DNA of 64,000 bases from positions 67,946,678 through 68,010,677 of the forward strand of contig OX104134.1 in assembly GCA_944470555.2 (NCBI GenBank), read 5' to 3'. The DNA is from Heterobilharzia americana. Lineage: Eukaryota > Platyhelminthes > Trematoda > Strigeidida > Schistosomatidae. Below are positions 48,112 to 58,834 of this stretch, piece by piece (positions within the stretch are counted from its first letter, which is position 1; every line of letters begins with the position of its first letter). The position numbers and the translations under genes were made by a program. The notes under the pieces were generated by a model, which did no database searches, was not told the DNA's origin, and saw only the letters and a program-made list of their open reading frames with translations.

Positions 48112-48931
48112 TCAATTCTTATTTAGCTTGCGCCCTTTTCTAGAAGGGCGAACCTCACGCCATTCACCATCAGATTCAGAACCACCTGATTTGAAGGGCG
48201 GAATATGAGGCACAGGTGGCAACCTTTTAGAGGTCAGCCTTATTATTGCTTTGTTTTTGGCTACACGGGTTTTGTTTTCAAACTTTGAGACTTCAGGAAC
48301 AACAATTTGAGGTTCTTTGATACTGTTGCTTTTCATTTGCTGATGCGGAGATTTTGTACCCCGTTTAACAGCTACCCACTTGTCATTCATATTGCCATCA
48401 AGTACTGCTGTCTTCTACGGCACTGAAATAAATACTAGTAACTTACTTTCGGCATACTTTGCACAACAGATAAGGTCTCGACTGGAGGAGAGGCAAGCAC
48501 CAGCTCTTGTTTGGTTTTGTGGGGTGTTACAACTGTGGATCTTTTAGCTTCCTTGTGATCTCCATCCTATTCGAATAAGTGTAATTTCAAAACAGTTACT
48601 ACCGATGATGACGTTCTGCCATCTACAGACTTGCTTTTGCCTTTCTTTGTGCGTGTCTTCGGTTTTTTCGTTGTGACACTGGTTGGCTTCTCAGCAAAAG
48701 TTCGCCGTATGAAATAAAATGAAGTGGATGTGAACAGCAGAGCAGACACAGCATACTTCAAAAACGATATCTGGACGTCCGTAAAATATGCTGACAACTC
48801 CTCCAACACATTCGTAAGAACTCCAAGCATCACAACGATCCAATATCCAATATTTCCAATATTGATAGTGCGAGCGTAGAAAACTAGTAGTTTTTGATCT
48901 CTCGCGTCTAGTTCGATGTCGTGACGCACCA
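48112..48931 (-). CDS. Host gene, unknown membrane protein, at least three exons
   Basis: Three exons join in one frame on the minus strand: 48931-48603, 48566-48447 and 48414-48112. The introns are 36 nt (GTAGTA...GAATAG) and 32 nt (GTAAGT...CCGTAG), both phase 0. The predicted chain of about 250 residues starts with an acidic N-terminal segment. Two hydrophobic stretches follow (IGYWIVVMLGVLTNVLEEL and FLKYAVSALLFTSTSFYFI), consistent with membrane segments. Then comes a Lys/Arg-rich tail with KKPKTRTKKGKSK, a Trp-containing NDKWVAVKRG and a terminal ESDGEWREVRPSRKGRK. I do not recognise the family. The start is unresolved: the frame opens right after a TAA, with no ATG before the membrane segment. 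Either an upstream exon joins at TTTAAG, or the N-terminus is damaged (ATG TTT GAA lies in frame just before that stop). Short introns of this kind fit schistosome genes. Confidence 0.65.
48415..48446 (-). other. 32-nt intron
   Basis: The donor GTAAGT is strong and the acceptor is CCGTAG. An earlier TTTCAG gives a frame that stops after about 12 codons, so the CCGTAG choice is preferred. Splicing joins ...QSMPK to KTAVLDG... Confidence 0.65.
48567..48602 (-). other. 36-nt intron
   Basis: GT at 48602-48601 and AG at 48568-48567, phase 0. Reading through it would end the frame shortly after. Splicing joins ...GRTSSS to DGDHKEA... Confidence 0.65.
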
Positions 48932-48949
48932 CTTAAATGGCGCGTTCAA

Positions 48950-49011
48950 ACATCGTATTGTAGAATTAGTGAACGGTGGTTCCTTGGGTTCTACGTCTGT
49001 CTTATTGGAAT
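48950..49011. repeat. 60-bp repeat beside the host gene
   Basis: Direct, diverged match to 47044-47105. It overlaps the putative upstream ATG of the host gene, which weakens that ATG as a true start. Confidence 0.55.
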
Positions 49012-49079
49012 ACGTTCTGGGTTTTGAGTGGTAGCAACTTTCTTCTTCCGAAAAGCCTGAAAGGAAAGAGATAAGCGAT

Positions 49080-51850
49080 TATTAATTAATCCTGTCTCAA
49101 GGTAGTATTACTGCACCTGATCTGTAGATGAGAGAAAGCTTCTCGAGTACAGCCCATCGGTACCGTAGGACTCAAGGTGTACGTCCAACCTCCTTTTAAA
49201 AGTGTCAGGGGATGGGGCTGTAACAACTCCTGGAGGAAGGGAGTTCCACAGTTTACAGACTCTAACCGCGAATGAGTAATGGCGGATCTTTGTACGTGCT
49301 CTCTCACGCTCTATTCTTAATGAATGACCCCTCAGGTCGCGTTTCCGAGTAGAGCTTAGAAGGGATCTGTTAGGATGGAGATGTGGCACATCATGATCAT
49401 ATCCCTCTGACCTTCCAGCTTAAGAGCAACTAAGTGGTCCAGGTACGGTTTGTGACGTAGCCCAATCACTTTCTGTGTATCTCTTCTCTGTAACCGTTCC
49501 AGGATGGCTGTGTCCTTCTCCAAGTATGGGACATCCCAAGCGAATGTTTCTCCGGATGAGAGCGAATGTACGCAGCATACGCTGTGGTAAAAAGAGGAGT
49601 TAGACCCACTAAAGTTCGCGAGAGAAACCCCGAGACTGCATGGGCCATGTTGGCTGCAAGGCAACAGTGCACTGAGGCTGTTGGTGTGTCGCTCAGTGCA
49701 ACTCCCAAATCTTGTCCAATGTTAGAGTGACAGATACTTACTTCACCCAGAGAGTAAGAACTGGGATTGCTTTTTTGTTTGTCAGCTATCATTACCCGAC
49801 ACTTCGAGTTGAGAGAAAAGAGGTTTTCAGTAGCCCAATTAAGGATTTTCGTAAGGTCCCCTGGAAGACCGAAATATCCACTGGCGCCCGTATTTCCCTC
49901 CAAATCTTCAAATCACCGGCATATTGCAGTGAGTGAGAATTAAGGGCTCCTTGCAGGTCGTTGATAAAAGCAAGAAACAGTAGTGGACACAGAATAGAAC
50001 CTTGAGGCACACCGCTCGGCATCGGGAACCGATTGGATAGAGAGGAGACAACTCTAATTGACTGGAACCTGGTGTAAAGATCTCTAAGCCAAATTAGTAA
50101 TTTTCCGTGCACACACATGAGCTGAAGGTTCTTGCACAGGATATCACGATTTACCTTGTCAAAGGTCTCAGAAAAAGTCAAGTAAGCCGATGTGAATAGA
50201 CTTTTTCTGCTCAACAGAGAGAGTCCACCTATTCCAGGCTATCAACAAATTGGTGTTACATGACCTTCCAGGCAAGAAGCCACGCTGACAGTCGTTTAAG
50301 ATTGACTCCTTAAGTAAGTGATCACGAAATGGGTCATACATGGCTCTCTCCATGATCTTCGCAACTAAAGAGATCAGGGAGATCGGTCCGTAGTTGGAGG
50401 CAAGCGGTTTGCTTCCGCCTTTAAATACTGGGACGGCAGCCACCCGTTTCCAATCAGAGGGTATTCTGCCCTTCAGAAACGAGCATCTGAAATGGTCTGC
50501 TAGCGGGGCACACAGAACTTCAGCACACTCTTTGAGTACTCCTGGGTGAATCCCATCAACTCCTGGAGACTTATTCGGGTTCGAATTCTTTAATATTTCC
50601 ACAACTGTAGGGGGTTCAAACTCAACGTGGTTTAGCCCCTCTGTAATACGGGTGTCCAAAAGACGCGTTGTTTTACCTCCCAAGTGACAGAAGTTGTTTG
50701 GAATTCGTGAGCTAGTATGCTTGCCACCCCACAGTCAGAGTGAAGAGTCTTTAGACTGCTGAGGTTCTGTATACTAAGTGAACTGTTGCCCTTCTGTTTC
50801 ATCCGCGGGTACAGTATCCCACGAGTCCCCTCCAGGGTTCCACGCAGTTGTGTCTGGTAGTTTATTCTGTCATTTCTGATCCTTATCATACATCTGCTGC
50901 GGGTGTCTTCACAATTTGGCCGGTCAGTAGGGGAATTAGTGTCCCTTCATTGATTCCAAGATGACCGTTTGCGCCATATGAGTTTGCGCGTGCTTGCTTA
51001 AGCCAGGAGGAGTAGAGCCCGTTGGTCCTCCTTGGAATCAGAAGAACGTTATTACTCACCGTCCGGAGGATCGTGTCCTTCAACAGATCCCATCTGGAAT
51101 CCAGATCCGGTAGGCCGTTGTAATTCAATCAAGCGGAACCTTCAAGATCTTGCAGGACCTTTTCAAAATCAGTTCTCCGTAGTTCCTAACTGACTAGTGG
51201 CTGGTCGGAAATGGGTGGTTTAGATAAGGGAATATCGAAGGAAATAACTGCATGGTCACTCGACCCAAAGAGCCTGAGAACATTCAAGTTGGTTGCCTCA
51301 ATGAACTGATTTGTGAAAATATAATCTGGTCGGGATGTCTTACCGTCAAACCCCCAGCGAGTACACTAGAGGACAATTTCAGTCAAGGAGTTTTCCAGCA
51401 ATAGCTCCCGAAAGTCTTTTAAAGCAGCAGATAGACTTTCAGTGGTAAAGAGTTGAGGAAATTAAAAACCTCCCATAATGGGGACCTGTGGAATATCCGG
51501 TCCCGGAGCTGTTCTGATAGGTTTTATTGACATTTTGTTTAACGTGGTGGAGGCTCCAGGAGGGTGGTATGGGACTCCAGGCGAACACGGACCTCCACAG
51601 CACTTAATGCTACACCAGAGAACATTTTTAGTGCCAATTCTATGGGATTGAATCTCATGGGATTTCAGGGAAGAACAGGTGTAAAGAGCAACGCCACCTC
51701 CTGGGCCCTCCGGTCTACCCTTCCGAGTTAGGCTGAGCTGTCCTAAACGAACTTCCCCATCTTTCATGCTCTCTGTGAGCCATGTTTCACAGAAAGCCAT
51801 TATGCCAGGGCTATGCCCATCAACTAATAACCTTAATTCTGCCATCCTTG
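49080..51850 (-). pseudogene. CR1-like LINE, ORF2 (endonuclease-RT), dead
   Basis: Pieces occur in order on the minus strand. An endonuclease segment has AFCETWL and GGGVALY (51845-51462), with a linker at 51128-50632. RT fingers have SPGVDGIHPGVLKEC, PSDWKRVAAVPVFKGG and QRGFLPGRSC (50683-50168). The palm has FDKVNRD, GVPQGSILCPLLF and QYAGDL (50214-49792). A thumb/C-terminal part follows (49903-49466), and last comes the S-F-A-V-R-V-C-K-L-W-N-S-L-P-P block typical of the CR1 C-terminus (49389-49108). Motif A reads L-T-F, so its Asp is lost, and motif C reads YAGD instead of YADD. With several frameshifts, it cannot be active. Confidence 0.88.
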
Positions 51851-53640
51851 AGCGCAGGCCACATGCACTGCCATAGATACGGCAAGTGAGGGCATGAGGG
51901 CCGGAGGTCCCACAAGCAGGTTGAGCTGAGAATGTGTTGCTAGCCTTTAAATGACCGGCTTTGAAAAGCTTTTTGGTAGGGGGTGGAACTGAGGGCTACT
52001 AGATCCGCCGACCTGTTTGACCGAGAACTGGTGCAGGATTTCTCGACCTGGGACAAGGTCGATAGGAACTCTTGCTCATCGTCCAACCGTCCGATCGTTG
52101 TGCACGGGTTGTCCAACGGCAAGCGCCTGAATCACCTCTCAGTCTGCCTTTTTCCCTTGGGTTTGCACTCACTTATCTTAATTTCTCCAGGGAATGCGTC
52201 GGATTCATCACACCAGGATTCCAGGATAGTTCTGACCGTGTCCGGAGGGTCGAGAGTTACTTGGAGCAGCGTGGAGCACGATGGTGGAGAGGTGAGCCGG
52301 GCTTGGAAGACGGTTAATTTTTCGGCCCTCACATCGACTTGGAGTTTGTTGGCTGCATATCTCCACTGATTTATGTTGTGGATAGGTGTAGCAGCATCAG
52401 TACCCGGACATTCGGGAATCTTATGTGTGATTACTGAATAGCATAATTCTTCAGTGTGGATTTTCTTGCTGTTGCGGGAACGTTTTCTAAGCGACAAGTG
52501 TCCGATAGGCCTAATCCTAACGTTAAACAGTTTTCGCTCCACTAACTAATGACCTTTCAGAAGGATGTGTTCGGACTGATGAGTACTATCGAGAGACTCC
52601 AAGTCTAGGACAGCCACTGAGACAGAATTTGCCACGCGCTTGGAGTCGAAGAAATGGACCGCAGGTCGAGGTTCCTAGAAGTCTACAAACACTCTTTCAT
52701 TGTCCAAGATCGTGCTCTTCACTATCAGTAAATAGGGGACAGTCACTTTGCTGAACCTTGAAAGGTATGAGCGATCTAATGTTGAGGCCATGGACCAACT
52801 TTTAGGACATCCCTTCCTGCGAACGCGGACTCAGATTTCTGTTTACCCTTATGGGAGTGACTCGCATGACCTGAGCTGCTAGCTGTGGGGTTACCTCAAG
52901 GATTGACCGAGGCTGATGACGAAATGCAGATAGCTTCCGCCATGCCTTGCAGGTGGTGGGATCGGGATCTGCCTTTTTCAGAACGTTTTTCACCTGAGTA
53001 GGAGGGGAAATGATCAACTCCTGGTTCAGCTTCCCTCTGGGCTGAATAATCTTGGCTTTGGCAGCCCCACGATCGTTACCCAAGGTTTCATTTTTAACCG
53101 ATCTGACCTGCCTACATTTCTTCACCCCTTTTTTCGGCACTTATCAGGCGTGGAATTCAGATTCATCACTGAGGAGATCTTCTGCAAAGGCATGCTTACA
53201 GGCAAGCAGTCCGTGACCGTGGTGACTTCCCTCCTACCTCCATCTAGGCATGAAATATTAGAATTGGTTAGTTCCTGGGAACAACGCATGATTTTGGTGC
53301 TTTCCCTTCTGCTAACCTTAGGGGTCGTTTTGGGACCACGAGACTTCTTTTGATTGAGGGCGGTTTACATGAAGATCTCAACTGTAAGGTGGTCCAAGTT
53401 CTGCCTTGCTAGCCATCGGTCTGTTTGGTATTCACTTTCGGACCTACAACACGGACTGAAATACCAGTCTCCACCAAAAGAGTTATTAGGCAGTACTTCA
53501 TAATAACAGGACAGCCGGCTGGGATCGCAGGAGCAGCCAGTCCACTGAGAGCAAAGCCCACAACTCATCGCCTCGGCTCAGCAGCTGATATTTCTGCAAC
53601 AAACCACTCAAACATCCTTCTAAACTGTCGTTAGACTGAA
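51851..53640 (-). pseudogene. CR1-like LINE, ORF1 and leader remnants
   Basis: Upstream of ORF2 on the same strand are open pieces at 52542-52132 (136 codons, basic N-terminal part, then a T-L-D-P-P-D-T-V-R-T segment), 53140-52802 (112 codons, Lys/Arg-rich) and 53568-53365 (Cys-rich, C..C-W..C-x-C pattern). Position and composition fit an RNA-binding ORF1. I cannot name a domain with confidence. The 5' end is placed only roughly. Confidence 0.6.
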
Positions 53641-55198
53641 TGAAGGGTGGATAAATGTTTGTTTAAAGGAATTCTGAACCGCAACATAGTGAGTGCAAAA
53701 AACCAATTAAAGTTTGTCAAATCCCACCGTCCATTTTCGAAGACGTCCTGCTGCAGAAAAGGTGTACGACAGTAAATGCCATCACGTTCTGTTTTAAAAT
53801 ACTTATTTGCTATGTCATAAATGCATATTTCGCCCGTTTATACCGTTTACTGACGCTCAAAATATTGGCTATGGTTTCACATTCCGGAAGGAAACTAACT
53901 GGTGACTTTAAGAAAAACTGAGTCTCCACATCAAAAAAGGTTAATCGAAGCTTTTTGGTACAGTTAGTGAGCCCTATGAGTTAGGTTTTCATTCTAAGTA
54001 CGCTGCAAGCGTCCGTAAGCGTAAATGTAGACAAAACTGGAAGACAATGAAGGTATTTAGGTCCGTGGCTATAAAGTCGGGGTGAGATGATTGCTAATGA
54101 TACAGTGCTTTGTTAGTTAGTACGAATAATTATCATACAACGGGCTGCAAGCTACTTTTTTATAACTTCAGCTACAACCAGGGAGGAATTTGGGAACCTG
54201 ACAGTGCAGTTTGTAGGGCGTCAGTCAACTGTAGAAAACTGCAGAAGGAATTGCTTACGGCTGCTATCAGGCAACCCTTATCCCCGTTAAAGCATTAAGT
54301 GCCGCCTACTCAGGGACCCCAGTTACGGAATGCAAGTGGAAGATGTGCGCTAAACGAGGGATGCGAGGAAACTGTTTAAACTGACAAGTGATAGGCTAAC
54401 TGTGATATCATTTCTGGTCTGTTAGGGCCTCCAATTTCACCCAGGTTTCACTTTTTCAATCCAAATTAAGCCTACAGTTTTGGAGACCACCTACCCCCAA
54501 GTCCCGGGTCTTCAGCGCAGTGTATTCCTATAGCCTGGAGCACCTCGTATTTTGTTGACATTGTATCTTTTATTTCCGCGCTTATCCCATGTTTCCAAGT
54601 TATTTACTCTTCCTAAGGTAATTTTGGCCCCTAATTATCATGCCTATTCAAGTAGTAAATCTAAGCACCTATGGCTCATAATTCAATTCATCAACCACCA
54701 CAGTATGAAGTGTGTAATCTGAAACTAGCATCTTCTTGTCTCCACCTTAGTGAGTCACTTGACTTGCAGCCTCGCAGTTAAGAATGAAGACCGTGAATTT
54801 GAAATGACCTGCTATGCGACTGTGCACTTACGCGTTAGATAAAAGGTGATGCCAGATCATGGGTAAAGACAATTTTTCAAACCCTTTTCAGTGTTAAACT
54901 CTGTGCGAAGGCCGTCAATTTTGTCTGGCTCCCCCAATCTAGCCTCAGGAAACAGCTGACCGCAGTCAAGTACTATCCACGTCGTGTTTGGAAGCGCCAC
55001 ATCTGCCACTAGCTCCTTTTACTCCGAGGCCCAGGGGACACCTCTGCCTAAGACTGATATTCCAGTTAATCACCAAGTGGCATTATGGTATGCATCATCT
55101 ATGTACAGATTTTCCAAGAAAAAATGATCACTAGGTCCAAACTTGGATACTCTCCTTGATTGATCAGATGCAGAACAGAATTGTCCAATGAGGCATTA
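53641..55198. other. No gene recognised
   Basis: Sequence between two CR1-like elements. One open stretch at 54110-54298 has no recognisable motif. Nothing else assigned. Confidence 0.5.
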
Positions 55199-55220
55199 CC
55201 CTCTTCGCTAGGTTGGTGAC
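55199..55220 (-). repeat. 339-bp repeat, short end of split copy
   Basis: CTTCGCTAGGTTGGTGACCAG matches the reverse complement of about 46938-46958. The rest of the repeat resumes at 57171. Confidence 0.8.
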
Positions 55221-57170
55221 CAGACTTATAAATAAATAAGTGAATAAATATTTTATTCTTGCGTTATGGAAAAGTATTTTAACATGCGATAATCCGGTTT
55301 ACCAGCTTCATCACGTCGATATATCTCAAAATATCTGCAAGACTTGAGCACTGAGTGGTACTGATGGAATGTCATTATACTCAATTAAAGAAGTGCCAAA
55401 GGTCCTGCTAGTTATGAAATGAACGAGGAAATATTACTTTACAGTGTACGTATAGTGTTAAAGTTTAGATAATAGTAAATGTCGCCTTCATTCAACAGGC
55501 CTTACATTAGGGATACCAGTCAACAGGCACCGTCAAATTCATAACTTCTGAAATTATCTAGTACTAATTAATTTACATATCAAGTCATTAGTGTGCATAA
55601 TCTTATTGAAATTTACTGAAATTCATGAGGCGGATATGGATTGCCATCTCCCATCACATAGATAGGTTCCATTGTCAACATCAAAAGCGCGCAGTGTTCA
55701 AAGTTTGCGTTGTAACCAACCGACGTTGTTAGTCCATTCGCACAGTTTGCTGGTTAGTAATACAATGGTTTATTACTTAGAATGGTCTCCAGTTTTTAGT
55801 TTGCTAACCACAAAGGACCCATTTATACAATCTGGAGTATCAATAAAGTATCCACAGTTATATAACCAACATGTATGGCTATATTAAAGCATATCCAGGA
55901 CACCATGTTACTTTTAAAGGTGGCATAGATTAATTCTGCTGGGAATTCTTGTTGTATTGGATGGAAATAGGTGTTGGAACAGTCAGTAGTCCATAGACTT
56001 CAAGCATCTTTTGTATTGGCATAGGAGGCATAATTCGAGAAGTGTATTTGATGCGTAGTAAGTTCCATATGGAAAGGTCTCTTGGTACAGAGTACTAGAA
56101 AATGTCCAGTGTGGAGCCATTGCAGGTAAGTGACGTCCTGGGCCAGTATTTTAATTGGTCTCTGGTTTAACCATCTGCTCAGAATGAATCTGCCACTAAT
56201 ACTGTTGGGAATGGTCAGATGGTTCATCGCAAGAAAAATCATGACGAGTAGGTGAGTTAATCTTGAAGATGGTCCAGAATTTGCGAAAGAGTGGGAGCAG
56301 TCCAATAATTATTGGCGTCAATGAGCAGGTGTTATTCCCATAAAGTAATCATCTTCAGACTGAATTTGAACGTCAAATGTCGACTTGCAGCTGTTTCTGC
56401 AAATGGGGAAGAAAGGAGAGGCACGAGCAGATATGGAAATACAGATTACTACGCTGTCAAATTTGCAGAAAAGAAAAGTCCCCATCCTTTTTTTGATTTA
56501 TTCGGACCTGATGTACATTTTCATGCATATATGTTAAGTCAGCTACTTAGTCTTCCCATTATAGGGTTATAAAGTCATTTTTTTGGGAGGGGGGGTGTAC
56601 CGTAGTGGCTTTCAGAAATAAACAGTATTCTTTAAGTTCATTATGTGGAGAGGTGCCGGTATTCATACCCTTGTAAGCAATCGTGAGGCCATCTGCATTA
56701 ACGGAACTTCAGGGCTTTAATAAAACCGATTCTCACGTTTAGAGATCTGAGTACGTTCATAGTGGACGCAATGGCTTGACCATTGTTATGTGCCGATGGC
56801 TCCATTATGCTTTGTATTTGTGGATATAATATGGGTGTCAAGAAATTTATGGATATCCGTGAAAAAAAGAATTCGTTGAGTAGGCGTCGAAACGGAAATG
56901 CAGAATGCAAGAGCGAATAAAATGTGGAAGCTTATTCCATAACTTGCTGTACTGTAACATCAAGGGCCGTGACCTAGGTTTAAGGCGGTGCTTTTCTACA
57001 GGTACAGTGTATTCACGATTGCATAGACTATATGAAGAAATAAACCTAAAAGTAGGAGCGCAACAGGCGTGAGTAATGCCATGCAAAAGGCGGGAAAATA
57101 GGCTAAGGTTAAGCTTAAGGCGTCTTAGCCAAAGTGGGTCAATTTTTAATTTCTTACACCTTCCCTCATA
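55221..57170 (-). pseudogene. CR1-like LINE, 5'-truncated (C-terminus and long 3' UTR)
   Basis: It lies on the minus strand, inserted in the 339-bp repeat. The A/T-rich end near 55224-55255 looks like its 3' tail. At 57086-56847 a frame reads R-S-R-P-L-M-L-Q-Y-S-K-L-W-N-K-L-P-H, the CR1-type C-terminal motif. The following 1.6 kb is mostly non-coding and resembles 62285-63200 at moderate identity. Assignment to CR1 rests on that motif and the layout. Confidence 0.6.
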
Positions 57171-57505
57171 ATCAATTTCTTGGCGGCGCTTAAATGAGAC
57201 CCATTTCCTCGCTTGTTCCGGTTGATCCGCTATTCAGATTTTGTTTGAGGTCGTTTTAGATGGTGGCCATCCTATATCTGATACAGTATTATTAACAGCC
57301 TGCCAGATCATGCTTCTGCTTATTTATTAGTGCTTTTTGTTTTGAGAGACCTCCAGTTTTCGGGTCATGGTGTTTTTAATCAGGGCACTACTTATTTCGA
57401 CGTGATTTGCCGTACTGTAGCAAAGAAAGCATTTGGACAATCGACTGGAAGGTTCTTTCATGCTATCATCCAGGAGGCCATTGTCTAGCGACCATTCTAG
57501 GCTAA
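57171..57505 (-). repeat. 339-bp repeat, long end of split copy
   Basis: Nearly identical to the reverse complement of 46619-46945. Differences I saw are single bases, such as an extra A in CAAACAAAATCTG. Confidence 0.88.
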
Positions 57506-58834
57506 CCTGAGGAACAGCTGCTACTTTGACGTGGTTGTCGGGCTAGTACATCACGATGACCCAACGAGCTATGCTGGTCGAAGGTTTGTTCCCTTTAGGT
57601 CCCACCATACCAGAAATGTCTGTTTGGTAGTGGTTGAACAAAAAGCAGTAACCCTTACCCTTAACGTCCTGAAATAGAGAGCTGACAAATTATGGGGCTT
57701 AGATCAGTTATCAGTGGTTAGGGGTTATCGAAAACCATAGGACTTATGTCTAACTACATCTTCCATAATACAGGCCAATTGTCATGACATGACAAAGGCC
57801 GTACCGTGATCGGTCTACAGCAGATGCATCCTGGGGTCCGTCGTCATGCACCAACCCTTCTTTTCCAGGTATCTCAAGAAGACCTAGCCTTCCACGGTTC
57901 GGACAACCGTGAAATGTCAACCACCATCACGACTCTGTCAGTGCTCAAGTTCCCTCAGACCACTATCGCTCCCCCTCATCCTTAGCTTCTAATCTCCCTC
58001 CACGTCTCTCAGTTAACGAACCTACATCCCCTTTAATTCCTTCTAGCTCTGTAGCTTTCAACAACGGTCTGAGTCCACATAACTGCATCCCTGGTTTCCT
58101 TAGATTACGCTCCAAATCACGTGTTGGAGTCTTCAGCGTCCGCACACTCAGTTAAATCGGCCAACAAGCTTTAGTGGCCAGAACTCTAGCAACTCGGGGT
58201 ACGGATGTTTGCTGTGTTTGAGAGACATGCATGCAGAACCCAAGTGCGGTTATTCACTTAACATCTTCTGGCCAATATGGTGAATCCGCAAAATTCACCC
58301 TTCGAGTTTCTGGAGATTCGATGACTAGTTCCCGCGGTCTTGCAGGTGTAGACATAGTATTAGGCACTAGGACAGAAAGCTCGCTACTAGACTGTCTCCC
58401 AGTTGACAGTCGCTTATGCGTTGTCCGGCTGATCGGCATAATGAGAGCTAAAGGGAAACGTGAAACTCCGCTTGTCTGTTTGTAGTCTCTGCTTACGCAC
58501 CCACTGACTGCAGTTCAGATGGAGTGAAGGATGGGTTCTACCGAAAACTATCTAGCTTCCTTCTGAAATCCAAACTTTGAGATGTAGTTGTTGCAGGCGA
58601 TTTCAATGCACTAGTGGGTAGGATGAGTTAGGCAGAAATGCACTTAGGTGGAACTTTCGGAATCCCGACTAAACAAACAGATAACGGTGGTCGCCTAACG
58701 TAACTGTGCTCAGGTAACCATTTATTTCTATCTGGCACAAACTTCTGAAATAAAGAAAGACATTGAGGTCCACCGAGCTCAATTCAGTGATGGACATAGA
58801 TAGACCACATTGCTTACAGCTATCACTGAAGAGA
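57506..58834 (+). pseudogene. SR2-like RTE, 5' leader and endonuclease domain
   Basis: A leader of about 600 bp precedes an endonuclease-type reading near 58105: S-R-V-G-V-F-S-V-R-T-L, then T-D-V-C-C-V-stop-E-T-C, where the Glu would be catalytic and an in-frame TGA precedes it. An open part follows (58231-58485) with V-D-S-R-L-C-V-V-R-L, and then V-V-V-A-G-D-F-N-A-L-V-G-R near 58590. It breaks off in the I-D-H-I-A region at 58834, where RTE-B starts. The protein resumes at 61437 on the far side, with a gap. Confidence 0.75.

Noticed and set aside
48112..48931. Assigning the host gene to a named family because of its basic tail and Trp motifs
   Set aside because: Two hydrophobic segments and a lysine-rich tail are too general, and I could not match any family with confidence.
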